DNA from: JADGHX01 sp963837755
GTDB lineage: Bacteria; Pseudomonadota; Gammaproteobacteria; Steroidobacterales; Steroidobacteraceae
Reading direction: 5' to 3'
Length of the DNA stretch: 64,000 nucleotides
Assembly: GCA_963837755.1 (NCBI GenBank)
Contig: CAWIOP010000004.1
Coordinates: 717,237 to 781,236, forward strand
This document shows positions 50,888 through 58,879 of the stretch, one piece after another. The position numbers were made by a program, and so were the translations under genes. The stretch's first letter is position 1, and each line of letters begins with the position of its first letter. The notes beneath the pieces are model-generated. The model saw nothing but the letters and a program-made list of their open reading frames with translations, made no database searches and had not been told where the DNA came from.

Positions 50888-51637
50888 TCAGGGACGTTCT
50901 TCAGACTTTCCCAAGGGGCGTGTCAGGGTCTTCAGCTCGTACTTGCCGTTGTCGTAGACGAGGTAGCTGCCTTCTTCGTACCACGCGCCGAGCACGATGC
51001 GCTGTGCCGGCTCGCCGTCCACGAGCGTGTCGTGAATGCCGGGGCGATGCGTGTGCCCGTGGATCATGCGGTGGACGCGTGCCGTGCGATACGCGGTTTC
51101 GACCGCGGCCGGGTTCACGTCCTGAATCTGCGGAGCCGTGCGCGCGCTGTGTGCCTTGCTGCCGGCACGTGCCCGGTTGGCAAACTTGTCTCGCACGGCG
51201 AAGGGCAGGGCAAGAAAGCGCCGCTGCCACTCGGCCGTGCGCACGCTGCTACGAAGCTCCTGGTAGGCGTGGTCATCGGTGCACAGCGCATCGCCGTGCG
51301 TTATGAGCACCCGCTCGCCATCCAGCTCGATCACCACTGGGTCCTGCAGCAGGCGAGCGCCGGCCTGGTCGCAGAACTGGCGGCCGAGCAGAAAATCCCG
51401 ATTGCCGTGGATGACGAACGTGGCAACGCCACTATCTGTGAGTGTGCGCAGCGCGCCGATGATGCGGCCTTTCTCCGGGTCGGGGTCGTCGTCGCCCACC
51501 CAGACTTCGAACAGGTCGCCGAGGATATACAGCGCCTCCGCGCCCGCCGCCTGCGTGCGCAGGAACGCGAAGAACTGCTCCGTGGCGTCGGGTGCGCTCG
51601 CATCCAGATGCACGTCTGAGACGAAGACGCGTGCCAC
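50888..51637 (-). CDS. lpxH: UDP-2,3-diacylglucosamine diphosphatase LpxH
   Basis: LpxH removes UMP from UDP-diacylglucosamine in lipid A synthesis at the inner membrane face. The 249-residue calcineurin-fold enzyme shows the metal motifs SDVHLDASAPDAT, GDLFEVWVGDD, HGNRDFLLGRQF, THGDALCTDDHAYQ and HGHTHRPGIH. The frame is intact. It lies 54 bases downstream of the cyclophilin gene on the same strand, a common pairing (ppiB-lpxH). Confidence 0.96.
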   Translation of the reverse strand: MARVFVSDVHLDASAPDATEQFFAFLRTQAAGAEALYILGDLFEVWVGDDDPDPEKGRIIGALRTLTDSGVATFVIHGNRDFLLGRQFCDQAGARLLQDPVVIELDGERVLITHGDALCTDDHAYQELRSSVRTAEWQRRFLALPFAVRDKFANRARAGSKAHSARTAPQIQDVNPAAVETAYRTARVHRMIHGHTHRPGIHDTLVDGEPAQRIVLGAWYEEGSYLVYDNGKYELKTLTRPLGKSEERP

Positions 51638-51691
51638 GCTCAGGCGCCTTGCAGCGGGTGGGTCGGAATCATCCCTGGCTCCTGCCCGCCA

Positions 51692-52534
51692 TTACTGCGG
51701 CGGCGCCTCGGGCGCCGAAGGCGGGGGAGGCGGCGGTGTGGGGCTTGCCGCAGGGGCCGGCGCAGGCGCAGGCGCAGGGGCCGGCGCCGGCGCGGGCGCC
51801 GACGCCGACGCCGACGCCGATGCCGACGCCGACGCCGATGCCGATGCCGATGCCGAGGCCAGCGGCTCGATCTTCTCAATGACGATGGACTTCAGCGGCG
51901 CCTCGGACTTGAAAGGCCCCACGCTGCCGGTGGCAATGACACCGATCTTGTCGAGCACGTCCACACCCTCCGTGACGCGGCCGAACACCGTATAGCCCCA
52001 CCGCGTGGGCAGCGGGTCGAGCTCCGCGTTATCCGCGAGGTTCACGTAGAACTGCGAGTTGGCGCTGTGCGCCGGGCCCGAGCGGGCCATGCCCACCGTG
52101 CCGCGCTTGTTCTGCAGGCCGTTGCCGGACTCGTTCACGATGTATTCGTGCGTGGATTTCAGCTTGAGGGTGGCCGCGTCGTGCCCGCCGCCCTGGACCA
52201 CGAAGTTGCCCACCACGCGATGGAACAGCGTGTTGGTGTAGAACCCTTCATTCACATAGCGCAGGAAATTCTGCACGGTGAGCGGCGCGCGGTCTGCCTG
52301 CAGCTCCACGACGAACGAGCCCATGTTGGTGGTGACCCGAACGGCGCTGGCCGTGGGTGTGCTGACCGGGGGCGCAGTGGGGCTTTGGGCGCTGGCCGTG
52401 CCTGGCAGCGCGCATGCAACGGCCAGTAGCGAGAGGGCCAGGCAGGGGGCCCACAGCTTGCGCAGCGGCCGGCTGAGGGAGCCAAACAGCGGTTTGAGGG
52501 GCCGGGGAAGCGCGAGCTGCGTTGCTGATTGCAT
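51692..52534 (-). CDS. Periplasmic peptidyl-prolyl cis-trans isomerase with low-complexity tail
   Basis: A cyclophilin of 280 residues. The ATG at 52534 (MQSATQLALP) gives a signal peptide with LALSLLAVACALPGTASA, so it should be periplasmic. The isomerase domain has VRVTTNMGSFVVELQADRAP, LFHRVVGNFVVQGGG and NSQFYVNLADNAELD. The last 60 residues are pure repeat: about ten Ser-Ala pairs, about nine Ala-Pro pairs, then a Pro-rich end. This tail is not part of the fold. The gene is divergent from gltX and precedes lpxH. Confidence 0.92.
   Translation of the reverse strand: MQSATQLALPRPLKPLFGSLSRPLRKLWAPCLALSLLAVACALPGTASAQSPTAPPVSTPTASAVRVTTNMGSFVVELQADRAPLTVQNFLRYVNEGFYTNTLFHRVVGNFVVQGGGHDAATLKLKSTHEYIVNESGNGLQNKRGTVGMARSGPAHSANSQFYVNLADNAELDPLPTRWGYTVFGRVTEGVDVLDKIGVIATGSVGPFKSEAPLKSIVIEKIEPLASASASASASASASASASASAPAPAPAPAPAPAPAPAASPTPPPPPPSAPEAPPQ
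51751..51860. repeat. Hexanucleotide repeat tract encoding the cyclophilin tail
   Basis: Ten near-identical hexamers (GACGCC or GATGCC, last one GAGGCC) run from 51801 to 51860, preceded by a GGCGCAGGCGCA-type tract from about 51751. On the minus strand they encode (Ser-Ala)n and (Ala-Pro)n. Because the unit is six bases, copy-number change would lengthen or shorten the tail without breaking the frame. Confidence 0.9.
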
Positions 52535-52717
52535 CAATTTTCCATGGTTCCGGCCTGCGAAAGAGCGGGCGGATTCTAGCAAGCGGGGCGGGTGGGGTCC
52601 GAACAGGCGTTTCTGGCCCGGCCGGGTTCCCGTACCATTGCCGCCCCCGGCTGACCGGCGCTGCGAAGCGCGGCCTGAAGGGGTTGATAGAGGCCGTTTC
52701 CCAAGCGTGTTGTTTTC

Positions 52718-54223
52718 ATGACCACCGGATCGACAGTCCAGAGCGCGGCGAGTTCGGCTACGGGCGTAGCTGCGGGCGTGGCTGCCGATGCTGCCACCGG
52801 CGCCATTGCGGGCACTCACGGCCCTGTCGCGACCGCCCGTTTCGCGCCGAGCCCCACCGGTGAGCTGCATTTGGGCAATGCCCGCACGGCGCTCTTCAAC
52901 CTGCTGCTCGCGCGGCACCTGAACGGCCGCTTCATCCTGCGGGTGGAAGACACCGACCAGGAGCGCAGCAAGGATATGCACATCGAGCAGCAGATGAACG
53001 ACCTGCGCTGGCTCGGCATACAGTGGGACGCCGGGCCCGATCGTGAGGATGACCGCGGGCCCTATCGCCAGTCGCAGCGTGGCGCCGTCTATGCGCACTA
53101 CTTCGACGAGCTGGCTGCCAAGGGTCTCACCTACCCTTGCTTCTGCACGGCGGTCGAGCTGGACATTTCCCGCCGCACGCAGCTCGCCGCCGGCCGCCCG
53201 CCGCGATATGTCGGCACGTGCCGCGAGCTCACGCCGGAGCAGCAGGCGCGCAAGCGCGCAACGGGCGCCGTGCCCACCACCCGTTTTCATGTGCCAACGG
53301 GCCGCCGCATCGAGTTCACGGACTTCGTGCATGGCGAGCAGAGCTTCCTGAGCGACGACATCGGCGACTTCGTCGTTCGACGCGCGGATGGCTCCGCCGC
53401 GTTCTTCTTCTCCAACGCGGTGGATGACGCGCGCATGGGCGTTACGCACGTGCTTCGCGGTGAGGACCACCTGACCAATACTCCACGTCAGCTCCTGATT
53501 CTGGCGGCGCTCGGCTTGCCGATCCCGGTGTACGGGCATGTGTCGCTGCTGGTGGGGAAGGACGGGGCGCCGCTGTCGAAGCGGCACGGCGACCCGAGCG
53601 TTCGGTATTACCGCGATCGGGGCTATGCGCCCGAAGCCATCGCGAACCATCTTTTCCGCCTCGGCCATTCCACCTCCGAGCACGGCTTTCTCTCGCTGGA
53701 CGAGATGGCGCGGGCGTTCGACCCTTCGCATCTGGGCCGCGCGCCGGCCAAGTTCGACGACCAGCAACTCACCATGTGGCAGAAGGAATGGGTGAATCGC
53801 CTCTCCGCCGAGGCGGCGCGGGCGTGGCTTGCGCCCTGTGTGCCGGCGCATGTGGAAGAGGGCGCAAAACGCGCCTTCATCGAGGCGGTGATGCACAACG
53901 TGGTGCTGCCGGAAGACGCGCAGGGCTGGGCGCAGATCGTGTTCGGCGAGCTGCCGCCGCTTGGCGCCGATGACGAAGAGGTGGTGCGCAGCGCCGGCTC
54001 GGGCTACTTTTCCGCTGCGGCGTCGGCCGCCGCGAGCAGCGACAATGATTTGCCGGCTATCGTGAGCGCGGTGAAGGCCGCCACAGGCCGCACCGGCGCC
54101 GCGCTCTACAAGCCGCTGCGCCTTGCGCTCACCGGCCGCACGCACGGCCCGGAGCTGGCGCCGCTGTTGAAAGCCATGCCGCCTGGAAAGGCGCGCGAAC
54201 GACTGGCACGGTTTGCCGCCTGA
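52718..54223 (+). CDS. gltX: Glutamyl-tRNA synthetase
   Basis: GltX charges tRNA-Glu. The 501-residue class I enzyme has the HIGH-type motif in FAPSPTGELHLGNARTALF, the substrate region RFILRVEDTDQERSK, HVLRGEDHLTNTPRQ and the KMSKS-type APLSKRHGDPSV. The annotated ATG at 52718 adds an Ala/Ser/Gly-rich stretch of about 38 residues before the conserved VATARFAPSP; a GTG at 52778 would shorten it. The frame is intact. cysS follows 27 bases later, probably in the same operon. Confidence 0.95.
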   Translation: MTTGSTVQSAASSATGVAAGVAADAATGAIAGTHGPVATARFAPSPTGELHLGNARTALFNLLLARHLNGRFILRVEDTDQERSKDMHIEQQMNDLRWLGIQWDAGPDREDDRGPYRQSQRGAVYAHYFDELAAKGLTYPCFCTAVELDISRRTQLAAGRPPRYVGTCRELTPEQQARKRATGAVPTTRFHVPTGRRIEFTDFVHGEQSFLSDDIGDFVVRRADGSAAFFFSNAVDDARMGVTHVLRGEDHLTNTPRQLLILAALGLPIPVYGHVSLLVGKDGAPLSKRHGDPSVRYYRDRGYAPEAIANHLFRLGHSTSEHGFLSLDEMARAFDPSHLGRAPAKFDDQQLTMWQKEWVNRLSAEAARAWLAPCVPAHVEEGAKRAFIEAVMHNVVLPEDAQGWAQIVFGELPPLGADDEEVVRSAGSGYFSAAASAAASSDNDLPAIVSAVKAATGRTGAALYKPLRLALTGRTHGPELAPLLKAMPPGKARERLARFAA

Positions 54224-54250
54224 AGATATGCACCTGGAATCACTGAACGA

Positions 54251-55693
54251 ATGAACGACCGCTTACCCACCATCCGCATCTTTAACTCCCTCACGGGAGA
54301 GAAGGAAGTATTCGAGCCCATCGTGCCGGGCCAGGTCGGCATGTATGTGTGCGGCATCACCGTGTACGACTACATCCACGTCGGTCACGCGCGCATGCTC
54401 ACGGTGTTCGATGTGGTGCAGAGATACCTGCGGCATCGTGGGTACAACGTGCGCTACGTCCGCAACATCACGGACATCGACGACAAGATCATCAAGCGCG
54501 CCGCCGATCGGGGCGAGAGCATCGAGGCGCTGAGCGGGCGTTTCATCCAGGCGATGGATGAGGACTGCGCGAAGCTCGGCCTGCAGAAGCCGGACGTGGA
54601 GCCGCGCGCCACGCAGCACATCAGCCACATCGTGGCGATGATCAGCCAGCTCATCGATCGCGGTTACGCGTATGTCGCCCCGAACGGTGATGTGAATTAC
54701 GCAGTGGCCAGGTTCGAAGGCTACGGCCGGCTCTCCGGCAAAGTGCTCGCGGATCTGCGGGCCGGCGCGCGCGTGGAAGTGGATGAATCCAAGCGCGACC
54801 CGCTCGATTTCGTGCTGTGGAAGGCCGCGAAGCCGAATGAGCCCACATGGGATTCACCGTGGGGCAAGGGCCGGCCCGGCTGGCACATCGAGTGCTCGGC
54901 CATGTCTACGGCGGTGCTGGGCGAGACGTTCGACATTCACGGCGGCGGGCTCGACCTCAAGTTCCCGCATCACGAGAACGAGATCGCGCAGAGCTGCGGC
55001 GCCACCGGCGCGAAGTTCGTGAACGTGTGGATGCACAACGGCTTCGTGAACATCGACGACGAGAAGATGTCGAAGTCGCTCGGCAACTTCTTCACCGTGC
55101 GCGACGTGCTCGAAAAGCTGCGCCACCCCGAGGTGATGCGCTACTTCCTGCTGTCGAGCCAGTATCGCGGGCCCATCAACTACGCGACCGAGCAGCTCGA
55201 GCAGGCGGATATCGGGCTCAACCGCATCTACACCGCGCTTCGCGATCTGCCCACCGATGTGTATGCGCCGCGCGGCGAGCACACGAAGCGGTTCCACCAA
55301 GTGATGGACGACGACTTCAACACGCCGGAAGCCATCGCCGTGCTGCAGACCCTCACACGCGAGATCAACACGGCGCGGGATACGAAGAAGCACGACGTCG
55401 CCGCCGCGCTGGGGGCCGAGCTGCGGTTCCTCGCGGGCGTGCTGGGGCTGGGCGGGCAAGACCCGGCGGCGTGGTTCACACTGTTCGCGCCCCGGTTGGG
55501 GGGCGATGAAAACGGGGCCGAAGCGGAACTCCTTTTGACCAATGAGCAGGTCCAGAGCCTCGTGGACGCCCGCGCAGCGGCCCGCGCGGCGAAGAACTGG
55601 GCCGAGTCCGACCGCCTCCGGGACGAGCTGTTGGCCGTCGGGGTGATCGTGGAGGACAAGCCGGGCGGCAAGGCGACCTGGCGGCGGAAATGA
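54251..55693 (+). CDS. cysS: Cysteinyl-tRNA synthetase
   Basis: CysS charges tRNA-Cys. The intact 480-residue product has the zinc ligand and HIGH region MYVCGITVYDYIHVGHARM, VRNITDIDDKIIKRA, GRPGWHIECSAMS, HHENEIAQSCGATG and the KMSKS loop DDEKMSKSLGNFF. It is followed by the tRNA cluster after a 167-base gap. Confidence 0.97.
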   Translation: MNDRLPTIRIFNSLTGEKEVFEPIVPGQVGMYVCGITVYDYIHVGHARMLTVFDVVQRYLRHRGYNVRYVRNITDIDDKIIKRAADRGESIEALSGRFIQAMDEDCAKLGLQKPDVEPRATQHISHIVAMISQLIDRGYAYVAPNGDVNYAVARFEGYGRLSGKVLADLRAGARVEVDESKRDPLDFVLWKAAKPNEPTWDSPWGKGRPGWHIECSAMSTAVLGETFDIHGGGLDLKFPHHENEIAQSCGATGAKFVNVWMHNGFVNIDDEKMSKSLGNFFTVRDVLEKLRHPEVMRYFLLSSQYRGPINYATEQLEQADIGLNRIYTALRDLPTDVYAPRGEHTKRFHQVMDDDFNTPEAIAVLQTLTREINTARDTKKHDVAAALGAELRFLAGVLGLGGQDPAAWFTLFAPRLGGDENGAEAELLLTNEQVQSLVDARAAARAAKNWAESDRLRDELLAVGVIVEDKPGGKATWRRK

Positions 55694-55777
55694 GTTTGCG
55701 GTGCGGGCCGCGAACCGGGGCCTCGCGGGCCCGATTCGGGGGCCAGCCGCGCCGCAGGCCGGAACCTCGCAGTTAAA

Positions 55778-55807
55778 TTGACGCTTGTCGTGGCGTTTCC
55801 GTATGAT
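55778..55807 (+). promoter_or_regulatory. Promoter of the tRNA cluster
   Basis: TTGACG (55778-55783) and TATGAT (55802-55807) with an 18-base spacer, followed by a C-rich CCCGCCCCCC discriminator as expected for stringently controlled stable-RNA promoters. It is about 50 bases before tRNA-Pro. Confidence 0.65.
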
Positions 55808-55860
55808 CCCGCCCCCCGTGCAACGGGTCCGGCGAAGATCGATGGCGGGGCTCTGGCGTT

Positions 55861-55937
55861 CGGGGCATGGCGCAGTCTGGTAGCGCATCTGCTTTGGGAG
55901 CAGAGGGTCGCAGGTTCAAATCCTGCTGCCCCGACCA
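55861..55937 (+). tRNA. tRNA-Pro (anticodon UGG)
   Basis: A 77-base gene with encoded CCA. Acceptor CGGGGCA pairs with TGCCCCG; the anticodon stem is CTGCT/AGCAG around TTGGGAG-type loop with TGG; the T arm is GCAGG-TTCAAAT-CCTGC. Confidence 0.96.
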
Positions 55938-55972
55938 GTTCACCGCGGCATCGACTTGCAGGCTTGGCCAGT

Positions 55973-56049
55973 GTGCCCGTAGCTCAGGCGGATAGAGCAT
56001 CGGCCTTCTAAGCCGAGGGTCGCAGGTTCGAGTCCTGCCGGGCACGCCA
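55973..56049 (+). tRNA. tRNA-Arg (anticodon UCU)
   Basis: Acceptor GTGCCCG pairs with CGGGCAC, then G-CCA. The anticodon arm CGGC-CTTCTAA-GCCG carries TCT, and the T arm is GCAGG-TTCGAGT-CCTGC. CCA is encoded. Confidence 0.96.
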
Positions 56050-56199
56050 CATGGGGCGGCCACAGGGCGCGGCCAGGGCGCGGCCAAAGCGCGGCAAGGG
56101 GGTGCGCCGCCGGCAAGGCCGCTCGCGCGGCCGGTGCACGGAAGGTTCGGTTTGAGTTGCGTACCCGCTCGCGGGCGTGGCACGCACGTTCGAGACGAC

Positions 56200-56276
56200 G
56201 GTGGGCGTAGCTCAGTTGGTAGAGCCCCGGGTTGTGATCCCGGTTGTCGCGGGTTCGAGTCCCGTCGCTCACCCCA
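56200..56276 (+). tRNA. tRNA-His (anticodon GUG)
   Basis: Acceptor GTGGGCG pairs with CGCTCAC, with G at -1 (56200) opposite C73, the histidine identity element. The anticodon arm CCGGG-TTGTGAT-CCCGG carries GTG. CCA is encoded. Confidence 0.96.
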
Positions 56277-56337
56277 GACCCGCAGGGTCTGCAGAGAACC
56301 AGGCCCGCAATGGGTCTGAAGCAGTAGTTTTGATTTT

Positions 56338-56413
56338 GGGCCGTTAGCTCAGTTGGTAGAGCAGGAGACTCTTAATCTCTTGGTCGAAGGTTCAAGTCCT
56401 TCACGGCCCACCA
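56338..56413 (+). tRNA. tRNA-Lys (anticodon CUU); integration target
   Basis: Acceptor GGGCCGT pairs with ACGGCCC, then A-CCA. The anticodon arm GGAGA-CTCTTAA-TCTCT carries CTT. The 3' 47 bases (56367-56413) recur at 58880-58926 with two mismatches, so this gene looks like the attachment site of the element that follows. Confidence 0.96.
56367..56413 (+). repeat. Left direct repeat (attL-like) in tRNA-Lys
   Basis: The anticodon loop to CCA end of tRNA-Lys, repeated at 58880-58926 in the same orientation with 45 of 47 bases identical. Tyrosine-recombinase elements commonly use this part of a tRNA gene. Confidence 0.85.
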
Positions 56414-56438
56414 CCTTACTTGAAGAGGTGCGTGGCAG

Positions 56439-56660
56439 ATGCTTCATCGACACCTCAATCACGAGCGTTTTACGCTCGCCGCCATCGACGACGTGATTGC
56501 GCGCGGCAAGCGGCAGGACTGGGCCGAGCTGCGTTGGGCGTTGCTTGCCGATCGTTCCATCGCTGGGCGCATTCTGCGTGTCTGTGAGCCACAGGTGCGC
56601 GATCCGTACGCGCAGCGCTATCACTTCTGGAAGCACTATGCCGAGCGACGCGCTACCTGA
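56439..56660 (+). CDS. Small partner protein of an AbiEii-type nucleotidyltransferase
   Basis: A 73-residue product starting MLHRHLNHERFTLAAIDDVI and ending with RDPYAQRYHFWKHYAERRA. I recall proteins of this kind directly upstream of nucleotidyltransferases in toxin-antitoxin-like loci, and here the next gene is such a transferase. It overlaps that gene by about 23 bases. It is intact while its partner is broken. It begins 26 bases after tRNA-Lys, just inside the putative element. Function is inferred from position only. Confidence 0.6.
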   Translation: MLHRHLNHERFTLAAIDDVIARGKRQDWAELRWALLADRSIAGRILRVCEPQVRDPYAQRYHFWKHYAERRAT

Positions 56661-57076
56661 CTGGGACCGCGTGCTGTCGGCCGCCGCGCATCTACAACAG
56701 ATCGTCCCTGACGCCGTGCTCGTTGGAGGCACGGCTTCTGCCGCGTACGCGCGGCACCGACTCTCCCAGGATGCCGATCATGTCGTGGGCGACCTTCGGC
56801 AGCGAACTCGCCAACCGGCTCGGCGAGGAAAAGGTGGTCGAGGCGCTCCGGGACTTTGACAGTCTGTATCCGCAGGAAAACGGCGAATCGGCTCTTCTGC
56901 AGCTTCAGATTCAACTGTCGAATCCATTGCCATTTGATCTGGATGAGGTTCGGCTCGCCGAGTACAAGCAACTCGATCCTCGCTGGCACGACTGGGCTGC
57001 GGTACGTGCGGTGTGCCTGTCCACAGCAGACGTCATCTTCGATCGAATTGCGGGTGGGGCGACGCGGGGCGAGTGA
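56638..57076 (+). pseudogene. AbiEii-type nucleotidyltransferase with internal deletion
   Basis: The ATG at 56638 starts MPSDALPDWDRVLSAAAHLQ, followed by the nucleotidyltransferase motif VLVGGTASAAYARHRLSQDA. At about 56785 the frame changes and the sequence jumps to the C-terminal part, RLGEEKVVEALRDFDSLYPQ, LQIQLSNPLPFDLDEVRLAE and DPRWHDWAAV, ending at 57076. Full-length members have roughly 100 more residues between these parts. The catalytic N-terminus is thus separated from its body, and the protein cannot be functional as read. Confidence 0.7.
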
Positions 57077-57360
57077 TTCGGGTGTTCGTTACCGCTCGAC
57101 CGATACATCTTCGGGCAGGTTGTGTCGCCTGAGTGTCGATTTGATCAGGGTCGTGGCGCTCCCAGCCACCGCCGCGACTGGACGATGACAACGACCGAAA
57201 AAATGGCAACGTCCTCATTCTCGACGGTGCCTATTTCAGTGCCTGAGAGAGCACGCTGCAGGTCCTCCGCGAAATTTGCGGACGCGCCCGAGGATGCCTC
57301 ACGTGCCATTTCGCGTTGACCTTGCTCATGTCCTCAGGTCGCGGCGTCTCGCGATTGACA
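57077..57360. other. 284-base stretch without a convincing gene
   Basis: On the minus strand a 54-codon frame (MAREASSGASANFAEDLQRA, from about 57310) is open but unrecognised and shorter than most real genes; nothing else is seen. It may be a decayed gene downstream of parE. Confidence 0.3.
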
Positions 57361-57651
57361 CTATTGGTTCAGCAGCGGACCGAGATCACGCGATCCGTGC
57401 AGGATGCGCTCGATCCGGACTCCGTGGTCGTCGATCGTAAAGAAGATGACGTAAGCGCCATGGGCGCAGGAGCGAATTCCCTCTTTCAGCTCGGGCCGCT
57501 CCACATAGACCAGCGGTGCCTGCGCAATCTTGCGGGCCCGTGCGATCAACTCGTCTTCAAATTCGAACGCACGTTCTGGATTGTCGAGCGCAATGAAATC
57601 GGTGATCTCGGCAAGATCGATATCCGCTCGACGAGACAGCCGGACACGCAT
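57361..57651 (-). CDS. parE: Type II toxin, RelE/ParE family
   Basis: A 96-residue toxin: MRVRLSRRADIDLAEITDFI, a central DNPERAFEFEDELIARARKI helix and the C-terminal GAYVIFFTIDDHGVRIERIL with LHGSRDLGPLL. ParE toxins poison DNA gyrase; the RelE fold alone does not settle the target. The ATG overlaps the antitoxin stop (TAATG). Not to be confused with topoisomerase parE at 18002. Confidence 0.9.
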   Translation of the reverse strand: MRVRLSRRADIDLAEITDFIALDNPERAFEFEDELIARARKIAQAPLVYVERPELKEGIRSCAHGAYVIFFTIDDHGVRIERILHGSRDLGPLLNQ

Positions 57652-57914
57652 TACTTGGGCCGGCCCTTTGCAGCACCACGCTTCGCCCGGTGTCTTGCAA
57701 CGACGTCTTCGATTGGGCCAGCATCTTCACTGTCGATCCCTTCCTGGATGGCAGATCTCAAATCCTTGCGCCGGATCTCGCGGAGCTGCTCGCCATCCTC
57801 CAGCAACCGCAGGCCCGCACGTACAACCTCACTGGCATTGTTAAAGCGGCCAGAATCCAGCAACTTCTTCACGAACTCTTCGAAATGGCTTCCCAGAGCA
57901 ACACTGGTGGGCAT
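57651..57914 (-). CDS. parD: Type II antitoxin, ParD/CC2985 family
   Basis: An 87-residue ribbon-helix-helix antitoxin: SVALGSHFEEFVKKLLDSGR, FNNASEVVRAGLRLLEDGE, then a charged tail (EDVVARHRAKRGAAKGRP) that would wrap the toxin. It precedes its toxin with a one-base overlap. Two tandem 10-bp repeats just upstream are its likely operator. Confidence 0.9.
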   Translation of the reverse strand: MPTSVALGSHFEEFVKKLLDSGRFNNASEVVRAGLRLLEDGEQLREIRRKDLRSAIQEGIDSEDAGPIEDVVARHRAKRGAAKGRPK

Positions 57915-58212
57915 CGGAATGTCCTACTAACAGGTACTAACAGGTAGTAGTCTAGCCCATCGGCACAAGATTGCAACCTCCGGGCGGCGACACGGACGAG
58001 AGCGCCGCCCGAAGGCGGCGCTCTCGTTGCGAGTCGGAGCGCTCGCACCCGGCTCATGATTCCGGCGCTTGATCCTCCCCGGCTGCACGCGACGATGGAC
58101 ATGGCCTTGAAGACATTGCGACGTGCCACGTCCACTCGTTTCGTCAATGACGGGTCCTCCGTTGCTGCCGCCTTCGGCCGGCGCCGTTTTTTGCGTGCAC
58201 TTGCGGATTTCA
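57869..58212 (-). CDS. Hypothetical basic protein, uncertain
   Basis: A 114-codon frame starting MKSASARKKRRRPKAAATED, with DPSLTKRVDVARRNVFKAMS after it. The ATG overlaps the stop of the upstream frame (ATGA), which suggests coupling. Its 3' end runs through a perfect 13-bp palindrome and into the parD promoter and first codons, so the true gene may be truncated. No family is recognised. Confidence 0.35.
57926..57945 (-). promoter_or_regulatory. Tandem-repeat operator of parD-parE
   Basis: ACTAACAGGT occurs twice in immediate succession 12 bases before the antitoxin start. It is directly downstream of the candidate -10, the right place for RHH autorepression. Confidence 0.65.
57949..57976 (-). 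promoter_or_regulatory. Promoter of parD-parE
   Basis: On the minus strand TTGCAA (57976-57971) and TAGACT (57954-57949) with a 16-base spacer. Confidence 0.5.
57997..58026. repeat. Perfect 13-bp palindrome with CGAA loop
   Basis: CGAGAGCGCCGCC-CGAA-GGCGGCGCTCTCG. There is no T-run on either side. It could be a transcript-end hairpin for the minus-strand genes, or a repeat or element boundary. Confidence 0.7.
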
Positions 58213-58488
58213 TGGCCGCACCATTCCCTGCGCACGCGCCCACAGCCGCACCAGGCGTCCGGGTTGCGCGAGAAGGAACAGCGGTTCGTTCACGAACACG
58301 ATGCCGTCGGCTCCCCAGCCGATTTCAAACAGGCGCAGTTCGTGTTCCTCGCTCACCCCCTCGTCAATGCACGCTTGGGCGGACTTCAGGTCGTAGATGC
58401 GGTCATCAACGTTTGCCGGCGCTCGACCCTCAAGGACAGCAACGGCAGCAACGATCTTCAGCCGCGCGGCCCGCTTCCGAAAATGCAT
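58210..58488 (-). CDS. Hypothetical protein in the tRNA-Lys element
   Basis: A 92-residue frame starting MHFRKRAARLKIVAAVAVLE, with HELRLFEIGWGADGIVFVNE and LFLLAQPGRLVRLWARAQ. Composition is that of a folded soluble protein. It overlaps the next frame by ATGA. No family recognised. Confidence 0.5.
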   Translation of the reverse strand: MHFRKRAARLKIVAAVAVLEGRAPANVDDRIYDLKSAQACIDEGVSEEHELRLFEIGWGADGIVFVNEPLFLLAQPGRLVRLWARAQGMVRP

Positions 58489-58599
58489 CGACGAAAGCCG
58501 TGCGCTCCGGAAGCGCGTGAGACGCAGGCTGGATGTGTGCGCGGTAGAGGCGAGTCAGGTCGATTGTCTCGCCGGCTGACGTCCGGCCCTCGATGGCGC

Positions 58600-58797
58600 T
58601 CACGTGCGCGTCCCCTGAAGAGCGAGGTCCACTGCGCCGTGAGCACGCGCGAGCTGTTTGCGCGCCAGTTGAAGAGACACGCAGATGGAGCCGAGCTCGG
58701 GGTCGTCCTCCTGCGTGCGCATCGCGACTTCAATGGTCTCGACCCGCACTGGCGGGGGCCGCTCTTTGGCACACTGGTGGCACACTTGGGGCCTCAA
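58600..58797 (-). CDS. Small helical protein, paralogue of 62625-62978
   Basis: A 65-residue product. The segment VETIEVAMRTQEDDPELGSI then CVSLQLARKQLARAHGAVD matches, by eye, VETASIALQKFEEQPEIGAI then CASLEHAVSMLASAHERVE of the protein at 62625. It looks like a two-helix unit. Function unknown; two copies in one accessory region suggest a mobile-element family. Confidence 0.55.
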   Translation of the reverse strand: MRPQVCHQCAKERPPPVRVETIEVAMRTQEDDPELGSICVSLQLARKQLARAHGAVDLALQGTRT

Positions 58798-58879
58798 AAC
58801 GGCTCCAAGTGACGCGACGCTACGTCGGTAAGTGCTTGTATTATTTAGAGTGGGTTGGTTTGCAGTGGTGGACGACCGG

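Noticed and set aside
51640..51995. Plus-strand frames rich in Ala, Gly and Asp across the hexamer repeats.
   Set aside because: They are shadows of the cyclophilin tail on the minus strand.
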